From: an uncultured Litoreibacter sp.
GTDB taxonomy: Bacteria; Pseudomonadota; Alphaproteobacteria; Rhodobacterales; Rhodobacteraceae
Length of the DNA: 64,000 nt
NCBI GenBank assembly: GCA_947492995.1
Contig: CANLOU010000001.1
Location: forward strand, 1,249,001-1,313,000
Reading direction: 5' to 3'
Made by a program: the position numbers and the translations under genes. How positions within the stretch are numbered: the first letter of the stretch is position 1; the number at the start of each line of letters is the position of its first letter. The notes beneath the pieces were generated by a model. It saw nothing but the letters and a program-made list of their open reading frames with translations, ran no database searches and was not told the origin of the DNA. This document shows, one piece after another, positions 44,439-53,589 of the stretch.

Positions 44439-44738
44439 TCAGGTCGCGTCTTTGTGGGACACCTCGAACGCCGCCTTTTGCGCGTCATTGGCATCCGTCT
44501 GGTGTTGCGCCTTCCACTCATCAAAGGGCATGCCGTAGAAGGCTTCGCGCGCCTCCATCTTGCCGATCTCGATGCCGCGTTCGGCGGCGGCTTCCTGATA
44601 CCAACGGCTGAGGCAGTTGCGGCAGAAGCCCGCCAAATTCATCATGTCGATATTTTGCACATCGGTGCGCTTTTGCAGGTGTTCGCGCAGGGTGCGGAAG
44701 GCGGCGGCCTCCAGTTCCAGTTGGGTTTGAGCGTCCAT
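44439..44738 (-). CDS. DUF1244 domain protein
   Basis: RTDVQNIDMMNLAGFCRNCLSRWYQEAAAERGIEIGKMEAREAFYGMPFDEWKAQHQ. Confidence 0.9.
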   Translation of the reverse strand: MDAQTQLELEAAAFRTLREHLQKRTDVQNIDMMNLAGFCRNCLSRWYQEAAAERGIEIGKMEAREAFYGMPFDEWKAQHQTDANDAQKAAFEVSHKDAT

Positions 44739-44750
44739 GATCTGTCCTTC

Positions 44751-45497
44751 CTATAGGCCGGATGCGGCCAAGCTGTCGGTCAGGACCGGGGCTAGGCGGT
44801 CCGCCCACGCCCTCTGATCCGTTTCGCTAGATATGAGGTCATTGCGTATCTCGATCAAGACATGGCCGTGGCCATGGCGCAGCGCGTGCTGGTCCATCGT
44901 GTCGCCCTGCAAATGGCCGGTATAGGGCTGGTTGTCGCCAACGCAGAGGTCGGGTTCTTGGGCAAGGCGGACCATCAGCGGGTCCGCCAAGCGGCGATCA
45001 TGGGCGTAAAGCACCCCGATCTGCCACGGGCGAGGGGGCCTGCCGCGCAGCTGCGGGGTGAAAGAGTGGATGGAGACGAGCACGGGGTTTTGGATCGTGG
45101 CGACCACCCCCGCGACGGCCTTGTGGTAGGGGCGGTGCATGGTGTCGAGGCGGCGCTCTCGTTCGGCCGCATCCACCGACTTGTTCGCGGCAATGATGGT
45201 GCCGTCATAAAGCCGCATGATGAGCGTCGGGTCGTCCTCCCCCCGGTTGGGGTCAATGACGAGGCGGGAGAAATTGGACAGCACGGCAGGGCCTTGAAGC
45301 CGCTCCGCCAACGCGCGGGTCACGCCCGCCGCGCCGGGGTCGAAGGCGATGTGGCGGGCCATGTCCGAGGCAGGCAGGCCAAGATCGCCGCCCGCCACGA
45401 AGGGCGGCACCGTGTTGGCGGCGTGGTCGCACAGGAAGACAAACCGGCCAGAGCGGCCCGCACCGGAGATTTCAAAGGGGTGGTAGGTCATCGACAT
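44751..45497 (-). CDS. N-formylglutamate amidohydrolase
   Basis: GRFVFLCDHAANTVPPFVAGGDLGLPASDMARHIAFDPGAAGVTRALAERLQGPAVLSNFSRLVIDPNRGEDDPTLI. Confidence 0.92.
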   Translation of the reverse strand: MSMTYHPFEISGAGRSGRFVFLCDHAANTVPPFVAGGDLGLPASDMARHIAFDPGAAGVTRALAERLQGPAVLSNFSRLVIDPNRGEDDPTLIMRLYDGTIIAANKSVDAAERERRLDTMHRPYHKAVAGVVATIQNPVLVSIHSFTPQLRGRPPRPWQIGVLYAHDRRLADPLMVRLAQEPDLCVGDNQPYTGHLQGDTMDQHALRHGHGHVLIEIRNDLISSETDQRAWADRLAPVLTDSLAASGL

Positions 45498-45626
45498 CTG
45501 CCCGTTACAACTGCCTCCTATTTAGGCGGCATATGAAAAATGCGCCAGTTGCGATGCAGGGGAGATTGCGTCATACGTGCCCCCGGCCCAACGACAAAAA
45601 TTGAAAAGATGAAGGATGACGCAGGT

Positions 45627-47075
<1,449 letters not shown>

Positions 47076-47106
47076 TCAGCCGCAATCGTCGGGTTGAGGG
47101 CAGGTT

Positions 47107-47331
47107 ATGATTACGAATGAGTTCATTTTGGTGTTTGGCATCGTGATCGGGGTCTTGGCGATCCCGGCCATCTTGTCGTCATTGCTGGATGGCAGCGCGC
47201 CGCGGGTTGCGGCCTTTGCGGCGGTGATCTCGGGGGCGATGATTATTTACGCGATCTACAACACGCCGGGCGGCTACCGCGTCGACCAGCTGCCGGAAAT
47301 TTTCACCCGGGTGGTGGCCAGCTTCCTGTAA
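47107..47331 (+). CDS. Small hypothetical membrane protein
   Basis: Two predicted TM stretches; 74 aa; common position after pyk. Confidence 0.65.
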   Translation: MITNEFILVFGIVIGVLAIPAILSSLLDGSAPRVAAFAAVISGAMIIYAIYNTPGGYRVDQLPEIFTRVVASFL

Positions 47332-47463
47332 ATCAAGGCGTGGCCGAGTAAACGCTTGCCAAGTCGGGCCTTCGGTCATAGAAGGCCCTCTCGTACCCGT
47401 GGGACCGGCCTAGAAGGCATGCCGAGTTGCCCATGTTAACCACTCGATACCAAGGAGATGGAA

Positions 47464-47664
47464 ATGCCAAAAATGAAGACAAAATCTGGCGCCAAAAAGC
47501 GCTTCAAGATGACGGCCTCGGGCCGCGTCAAAGCTGGTCAGGCAGGCAAACGCCACGGCATGATTAAGCGCTCCACCAAGTTTATCCGCACCGCGCGCGG
47601 CACGACTCTTCTCTGCGCTGCAGATGAGAAAATCGTGAAAAAATACATGCCATACGCGCGCTAA
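47464..47664 (+). CDS. rpmI: 50S ribosomal protein L35
   Basis: [50 protein letters not shown] (start adjusted within ORF 47458). Confidence 0.97.
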   Translation: MPKMKTKSGAKKRFKMTASGRVKAGQAGKRHGMIKRSTKFIRTARGTTLLCAADEKIVKKYMPYAR

Positions 47665-47676
47665 GGAGAATTTGAT

Positions 47677-48039
47677 ATGTCCAGAACAACATCGGGCCCC
47701 GTCACGCACGCGCGCCACAAGAAAGTCATCAAAGCAGCCAAGGGCTACCAGGGGCGTCGCAAGAACACCTTTAAGGTTGCCCGTCAGGCCGTCGACAAGG
47801 CCAACCAATATGCGACCCGCGACCGCAAGGCGCGCAAGCGCAACTTCCGCTCGCTGTGGATCCAACGCATCAACGCCGGGTGCCGCGCCATCGACGAGAC
47901 GCTGACCTATTCGCGTTTCATCAACGGCCTGTCGCTGGCTGGCATCGAAGTGGACCGCAAGGTTCTGGCCGATCTGGCCGTGAACGAGCCTGCCGCGTTT
48001 GCCGGCGTCGTTGAAAAAGCGAAAGCCGCGCTGGCCTAA
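47677..48039 (+). CDS. rplT: 50S ribosomal protein L20
   Basis: [70 protein letters not shown]. Confidence 0.98.
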   Translation: MSRTTSGPVTHARHKKVIKAAKGYQGRRKNTFKVARQAVDKANQYATRDRKARKRNFRSLWIQRINAGCRAIDETLTYSRFINGLSLAGIEVDRKVLADLAVNEPAAFAGVVEKAKAALA

Positions 48040-48065
48040 GCCGCGCCGCTACGAGAGAATAAAAG

Positions 48066-48092
48066 AAGCCCTGCGCAAGCGGGGCTTTTTTT
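48066..48092 (+). terminator. Rho-independent terminator after rplT
   Basis: AAGCCC-TGCGCAAGCG-GGGCTTTTTTT. Confidence 0.85.
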
Positions 48093-48125
48093 GTGTATTG
48101 AGGGGGGCGTCGGATCAAGGGCGGC

Positions 48126-48190
48126 AAAGGTCGTTGGAACGACCTTTTTTAAAGCCGCTTCAAAGCGGCTTTCCCTGCCGAAGGGCAGGG
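48126..48190. repeat. Array of three hairpin palindromes, related to the 15.6 kb array
   Basis: AAAGGTCGTT-GG-AACGACCTTT (48126-48147); AAAGCCGCTT-CA-AAGCGGCTTT (48151-48172); CCCTGCC-GAAG-GGCAGGG (48173-48190). Confidence 0.9.
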
Positions 48191-48301
48191 TGGGGGGAGG
48201 AAGATGTGAAGACATCGCCCTTGTCTCAGTCTCATTTCCTGCTTTTATGGGCCGCAGTTGCTTTATTGTTTGCCGGATATGGCGCTTTTGGGGGAAATGA
48301 C

Positions 48302-49624
48302 ATGAAGAAGTTTGCCGCGGGCCTGGTCGCTTGCGCACTTGCGCTGGTGCCGTCATTCGGGGTGGCGCAGCAAGCCAGTGCCCCACAAATTCAATGTGGG
48401 CAGCCCCATACCGTTGGCAGGGGCGACACGCTCAGCGGGATTAGCCTCAGGGCCTATGGCTCGCTGCTGTATCAGCCGATCTACACCGCCAATGTCGCCA
48501 CCATCGGCGCGAACCCTGACAGAATTCAGGTCGGCCAACGGCTGACCATCCCCTGCCTGACGGCGACCGAGGTCGCCGCAGGGGACGGCGCGCCGGTTCA
48601 GGGGCAGCTGACCCTCACCTTCAACAAGGCGTCGGCCCCGCCGTTCATTATCAACAGCGGCATCGTCGACAAATATCTGGCCGAGATCACCGAGGTCACC
48701 GAAGGCCGGGTCACCTTTGTGGACCCTGAGGTGGTCAACCGCGACCACGCGGCGCAGTTCGGGATGGTGACCTCCGGTCAGGTCGATGGCGCCTATGTGC
48801 TCAACCAGTATCTGGCGGCCTCGCATCCGCTGCTTCAGCTGCCGATGGAGCCGATGTTTGGCGGCTCAGCCGAGCAAACTGCCGTGTCGCTCTGGCGGCT
48901 TCATAGCCGGTATCTGGCCAACACCAATTACTTCCCCGAGGCCAAGCTGCTTGGCTTCATCGCGTCGCCCGCGGCGCATATCTGGCGCGACAGCGCGCAG
49001 CCGGTGACGGCGGATGAGGGGATCGCCACCAAGAACACCTACGACGTGCCCTATTTCAGCGGGCTGGACACGCGTGGCCCCGCCAAGATGCGGGCCGAAG
49101 TGGCGGCCTCCATCGCCAATTACAACGCGCAAAACAGCGAGCCGCCGACATTCTTCCTTGCGCATGGCGCGGCCATTGCGCTGGGCATCTGGGACGAGAC
49201 GTCCAGCGTTGAGGTGATGGAGGTCGATAACGGGCTCTATACGCCGACCTTCTCCGTGGTGCTGTCGAACGACGCCTGGGCGCAGATTTCGCCACGCGAC
49301 CAGCGCGCCATTCTGGAGGTGTCGGGCGAGGCGCTGGCCAACCGGTCGGCCGCATGGGACGCGTTTGACAACTCCTTCCGGTCAAAAATGCTGGAGCTTG
49401 GGTTGGTGTTCAAGAAGGCGGACAAGGCTCTGCTGGATGACCTGTTTCTCAGCTCGATGGACGATCTGAAGACCTGGACCACCGCCGCGAACGGGCTGGG
49501 CATCCCGCCCATCGAGGCGTTGAAGTTCTACCTGTCCAACCTGCATTCGCTCAAGGACCGGCTGATCTACCGCGCCCCAGAGGTGGATGTCGCGCAGCAC
49601 CCGTTTATCACCGGCGACCGGTAG
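48302..49624 (+). CDS. LysM domain fused to TRAP (DctP-like) solute-binding domain (start adjusted)
   Basis: Signal MKKFAAGLVACALALVPSFGVAQ; LysM HTVGRGDTLSGISLRAYGSLLYQPIYTANVATIGANPDRIQVGQRLTIPC; then DctP-like FGMVTSGQVDGAYVLNQYLA..LWRLHSRYLA..FSVVLSNDAWAQISPRDQRAILEVSGEALA. Confidence 0.75.
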   Translation: MKKFAAGLVACALALVPSFGVAQQASAPQIQCGQPHTVGRGDTLSGISLRAYGSLLYQPIYTANVATIGANPDRIQVGQRLTIPCLTATEVAAGDGAPVQGQLTLTFNKASAPPFIINSGIVDKYLAEITEVTEGRVTFVDPEVVNRDHAAQFGMVTSGQVDGAYVLNQYLAASHPLLQLPMEPMFGGSAEQTAVSLWRLHSRYLANTNYFPEAKLLGFIASPAAHIWRDSAQPVTADEGIATKNTYDVPYFSGLDTRGPAKMRAEVAASIANYNAQNSEPPTFFLAHGAAIALGIWDETSSVEVMEVDNGLYTPTFSVVLSNDAWAQISPRDQRAILEVSGEALANRSAAWDAFDNSFRSKMLELGLVFKKADKALLDDLFLSSMDDLKTWTTAANGLGIPPIEALKFYLSNLHSLKDRLIYRAPEVDVAQHPFITGDR

Positions 49625-49723
49625 AGATTTCTGGAGGTGTGGGAGGGGGCGTTCGCAGGCGCTCCATATAAGAAGGCCGCCCCGTTGCCGGAGCGGCCCT
49701 CTCAAGTTTAACGCATCAGCACC

Positions 49724-49990
49724 CTATTCTGCTGGGTGGGCCTGGGAGTTGGGCCTCCAGGCTTCCGCGCGTTTGCGGTCCCGGTCCGAGGCGATCAGGG
49801 CGCGGACCTTTTCGGCCTCTGCCTGAGTTGCGCGTTCGCGCAGCTGCTCGATGGTCTGTGCCATCTTTTCAAGTTGTTGAGGGTCGGCTGCCGCGCCCAG
49901 CACCTGCTGGCGCGCGACCCAGTAGCCAAGCGCGCCCGACGCCACCATTGCGACGAACAAAATGATGAATTGCATGAGCCCAGCCATCAA
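49724..49990 (-). CDS. Small membrane-anchored coiled-coil hypothetical protein
   Basis: N-terminal TM IILFVAMVASGALGYWVARQ; overlaps the ompA-like gene stop by 4 nt. Confidence 0.6.
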   Translation of the reverse strand: MMAGLMQFIILFVAMVASGALGYWVARQQVLGAAADPQQLEKMAQTIEQLRERATQAEAEKVRALIASDRDRKRAEAWRPNSQAHPAE

Positions 49991-51054
49991 TTTGCCTGCC
50001 CGGCGTTTTCGAAGATGACAAACTCGACGCGGCGGTTCCGTTCTTCGTCGGAACTGTCACCCTGCGATGACGGGGCCCGTGCGCCAAAGCCGACGGGTTC
50101 GAATTTTGCGGTGTCGATGCCAAGCGCGGCGAGCGTGGCTACCGTGTTATCGGCCCGCTGCCAGCTCAGCGCCAGGTTGATGATGTCGGTGCCGCTGCTG
50201 TCGGAATGCCCGGTGACCTGAACAAAAGCCCTGTCACAGCCTTCTGCCATCTTGCCGATTTTGCGCAAGGTTGGCAGCTCGTCGGCCTGCAGTTCTGCGC
50301 TGCCGCTGGCAAAGAGGATGGTCTGGCTGGTCGCAAAATTACGCAGCTCCGCGACGCAGTCCGTGCTTGCAACCTGTGTGGCTGCGGTCGGCGTCTGATT
50401 TGACACGACAACTGTTTCTTCTGGTGGTGTGCTGGGCTGAAGCCCGCCTTCTACCGCCAGGAACCTGATTTCCTCCATGTTCGGGTCAAGCGTTGGCTCG
50501 GCCGGTGTCGCAGCTGCGAGGTCTGAGGCCGCTGATGCCGGGTCCGTCGTCCGCGACGCATAGCCTGTCAGTTCTTCCACTTCGCGCAGGCTGAGCAATT
50601 CCAGATTGTTGGCTGCGTTCCGCAGGATCGCGAGCCGGGCGGCCTCTATTTTGGAGACGCTTTGAGCCGCGATGCCGGTCAGCTGCTCCACCTCATCGAG
50701 GTCAAGAAGTTCAAGATTGGTTCCGGCGCTTTGCAGGATGGCCTTGCGAGCGGCGGCTTTTTCCTGCTCGGCACGGGACAATGGCGCGTTCCGTGCGGCG
50801 GCTGTTGTGAGGCCGCTGTCATCCCCTTGCAGGATTTGGGTGGTGTTCAGGCTTTGACCTGTCGGGCTGGCAGTGTCCTGCAGCAGCGCGGATGAGGACA
50901 CTTGTGTAGAGGTCTCGGGCGCGCGAACGGTTTCAAGCCCGATCCATGCGATTGCCCCGATTGCCACAAAGGATACGGCGCCTAACGCCATTGCCGCACG
51001 AGCGCGTTGCTTTGCCATGGCCACGGGGCACGGTTGGTTTCCAATTAGTGTCAT
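49987..51054 (-). CDS. OmpA family protein
   Basis: C-terminal TILFASGSAELQADELPTLRKIGKMAEGCDRAFVQVTGHSDSSGTDIINLALSWQRADNTVATLAALGIDTAKFEPVGFGARAP. Confidence 0.9.
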   Translation of the reverse strand: MTLIGNQPCPVAMAKQRARAAMALGAVSFVAIGAIAWIGLETVRAPETSTQVSSSALLQDTASPTGQSLNTTQILQGDDSGLTTAAARNAPLSRAEQEKAAARKAILQSAGTNLELLDLDEVEQLTGIAAQSVSKIEAARLAILRNAANNLELLSLREVEELTGYASRTTDPASAASDLAAATPAEPTLDPNMEEIRFLAVEGGLQPSTPPEETVVVSNQTPTAATQVASTDCVAELRNFATSQTILFASGSAELQADELPTLRKIGKMAEGCDRAFVQVTGHSDSSGTDIINLALSWQRADNTVATLAALGIDTAKFEPVGFGARAPSSQGDSSDEERNRRVEFVIFENAGQAN

Positions 51055-51385
51055 TCTTCCCCCTTGTCCCGCACAAACAAAAAACTGCGGGCAGTGTTCA
51101 ATTTGGTGTCGCCGACCCCTTCAAATTGCAGCGCGCGTCGGGGCAGCGGTCCGACGCAAAAGGGTGGCAAGTTATCGCCTATGGTATGCTGGCATGTGTT
51201 GTGGATAAATCCCGAAACGCCCCTATATTTTGCGATTTTCTGAAACTGTGATTCGAAAGACTCACATGCAAAAATTGGTGAGTCTTTGCAGCGGGTTAGC
51301 GTCGCCGGTTTCGGGCGTTTCGGGCCGCGCTTGCATCTGGTGGGCCCAAACGGTAGCAGACAGGCACTGAAACAGAGGGGCCGTC

Positions 51386-52459
51386 ATGGACGATCTGAAG
51401 GCAAAATATCTTGGTCAAATCGCGGATGCCGCGGACGAAAACGCGCTGGAGGACATCCGTGTCTCCGCCGTTGGCAAAAAGGGCGAGATCAGCCTGAAAA
51501 TGCGCGAATTGGGCAAAATGACCCCCGAGGAACGCCAAGTTGCCGGCCCCGCGCTGAACGCGCTGAAAGACGAGGTCAATTCCGCCCTTGCCGCCAAGAA
51601 GGCGGGCCTTGCGGATGCGGCCCTGAACGAGCGGCTCAAGACCGAGTGGCTGGACGTCACACTGCCGGGCCGTGGGCGGCCTGCGGGCACCATCCACCCT
51701 ATCAGCCAAGTCAGCCAAGAGGTGCAGGCCCTGTTTGCCGATCTGGGGTTCTCGGTCGCCGAAGGGCCGCAGGTCGAAGACGACTGGCATAATTTTGACG
51801 CGCTGAACATTCCGGCGCATCACCCCGCGCGGGGTGAGATGGACACGTTCTACATGCACCGCGCCGAGGGCGACAACCGCCCGCCGCATGTGCTGCGCAC
51901 CCATACCAGCCCCGTGCAAATCCGGTCGATGCTGGATCACGGCGCGCCGCTGCGCATCATCTGTCCGGGCCGCGTGTACCGCGCCGATTACGACCAGACC
52001 CACACCCCGATGTTCCATCAGGTCGAAGGGCTGGCGATTGACAAAGACATCTCCATGGCCAACCTGAAATGGGTGCTGGAAGAGTTCGTAAAAGCGTTTT
52101 TCGAGGTGGATGACGTTGAACTGCGCTTCCGCGCCTCGCATTTCCCGTTCACCGAGCCGTCGGCGGAAGTCGACATTCGCTGTTCCTGGGATAATGGCCA
52201 GCTGAAAGTGGGCGAGGGTGACGACTGGCTCGAAATCCTCGGCTCCGGCATGGTGCATCCGAAGGTGCTGGAAGCGGGCGGGATTGACCCGGCGGACTGG
52301 CAGGGTTTTGCCTTTGGCGTTGGGATCGACCGGATTGCGATGCTGAAATACGGCATCCCGGACCTGCGGGCGTTCTTTGATTCAGACCTGCGCTGGCTGC
52401 GCAATTACGGCTTTGCGTCGCTGGACCAACCGAATTTGGCCTCGGGGCTTAGCCGCTAA
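51386..52459 (+). CDS. pheS: Phenylalanyl-tRNA synthetase alpha subunit
   Basis: [105 protein letters not shown]. Confidence 0.98.
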   Translation: MDDLKAKYLGQIADAADENALEDIRVSAVGKKGEISLKMRELGKMTPEERQVAGPALNALKDEVNSALAAKKAGLADAALNERLKTEWLDVTLPGRGRPAGTIHPISQVSQEVQALFADLGFSVAEGPQVEDDWHNFDALNIPAHHPARGEMDTFYMHRAEGDNRPPHVLRTHTSPVQIRSMLDHGAPLRIICPGRVYRADYDQTHTPMFHQVEGLAIDKDISMANLKWVLEEFVKAFFEVDDVELRFRASHFPFTEPSAEVDIRCSWDNGQLKVGEGDDWLEILGSGMVHPKVLEAGGIDPADWQGFAFGVGIDRIAMLKYGIPDLRAFFDSDLRWLRNYGFASLDQPNLASGLSR

Positions 52460-53129
52460 GATCCAATCCCGCCGCGATGGACCGGCACGTGTCGTAGATT
52501 TGATATTCCTCGGCCCAGTGGACGCGCAAAGCGGCTTCCGCCTCGGCGCTTAGCTTGGGCAGTGGGGTCGGAGATGCGTGGCGTTTGGGATTGGATGGCA
52601 GCGTGAATTCATTCACGCCGATGCGGTCCATGAATGCGGGCAGCTTGGCGTCCAGATCAGGCAAGTCGACACAGGCCACAATCGCGCCCTTGCTCATCTT
52701 GAGGGCGTCTACGCTGTGCAGATAGGTCGCAAGGTTCGATTTAAGATGCTCAATGGCGTCAAACGCAAAAATGGCCGCGGATTTCTTTCGCTCGTCGGCG
52801 CTGCCCAAGGCCAGGGCCAAATCCTCGGCGGTCTCAAACCAAAGATAGGCGGTCGCTTCCTCGGCGCTCCAATTGAACTGGTAGGTGGGGCGGCCCTGCC
52901 GCTGGCGGGAATAGAAGGCCGACACGAAACGGTCTGACGGATTGCGGAAGGTGAAGGCCAACCTTCGGTCGTCGCCGAAGCTTTCTAACGTGTTTTGCAA
53001 AGTGGCGGAGTGGCGGAGCAATTGCAGGGGCTGGCTCCATTTGTCGCGATTGTGGCGCAACACCGACCGCACGTAGCTGCCCCCGGTTTTCCCGATATGC
53101 AGCAAGCAAATTTCCGAGGGCTCAGACAT
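52449..53129 (-). CDS. Sulfotransferase-family protein
   Basis: [45 protein letters not shown]: 5'-PSB-like HIGKTGGS and [14 protein letters not shown]. Confidence 0.85.
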   Translation of the reverse strand: MSEPSEICLLHIGKTGGSYVRSVLRHNRDKWSQPLQLLRHSATLQNTLESFGDDRRLAFTFRNPSDRFVSAFYSRQRQGRPTYQFNWSAEEATAYLWFETAEDLALALGSADERKKSAAIFAFDAIEHLKSNLATYLHSVDALKMSKGAIVACVDLPDLDAKLPAFMDRIGVNEFTLPSNPKRHASPTPLPKLSAEAEAALRVHWAEEYQIYDTCRSIAAGLDLSG

Positions 53130-53194
53130 GATGCGGCACCTTAAGGACAGAGGATCCCAAGGTGCCGCTCATTTGGAGGAATAACAAGGCCGGT

Positions 53195-53386
53195 TTAGCC
53201 AGAAACCAACCGGCAGAATGGCTGAAACACGCCGGTACAGCTTAAATCAGTGATGTCGACGACGCCGGCCGAAATGCTGTTCTTAGAGCCATCGACCGTC
53301 ACGATTGCGAGGGCCAAAGCGATAGACAGAGCCGCCACAGAGGGGCGGAAAACGGAGGCGACAATATTGGTCAAAAACGTGGTCAT
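53195..53386 (-). CDS. Small hypothetical membrane/secreted peptide
   Basis: 63 aa with one hydrophobic segment; GGTAGAAAAG upstream. Confidence 0.45.
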   Translation of the reverse strand: MTTFLTNIVASVFRPSVAALSIALALAIVTVDGSKNSISAGVVDITDLSCTGVFQPFCRLVSG

Positions 53387-53589
53387 CTTTTCTACCTCAG
53401 AACCTGAGAATCATTAACAAGTGCCCCACTTGTGCCTCTTTTGGTCCTTAAATGTGGCGGGAATAAGGCATGGTTGCTGAAACCTTAAGTTTTCTGCGTC
53501 GCCGCATAGGGGCTGAGGCCCCTTTCGCTTATGGCTATGATGCGTTAGCACCTGCGCTGACCCGAAATGCTCTGAATTAAGGCGCTCCC

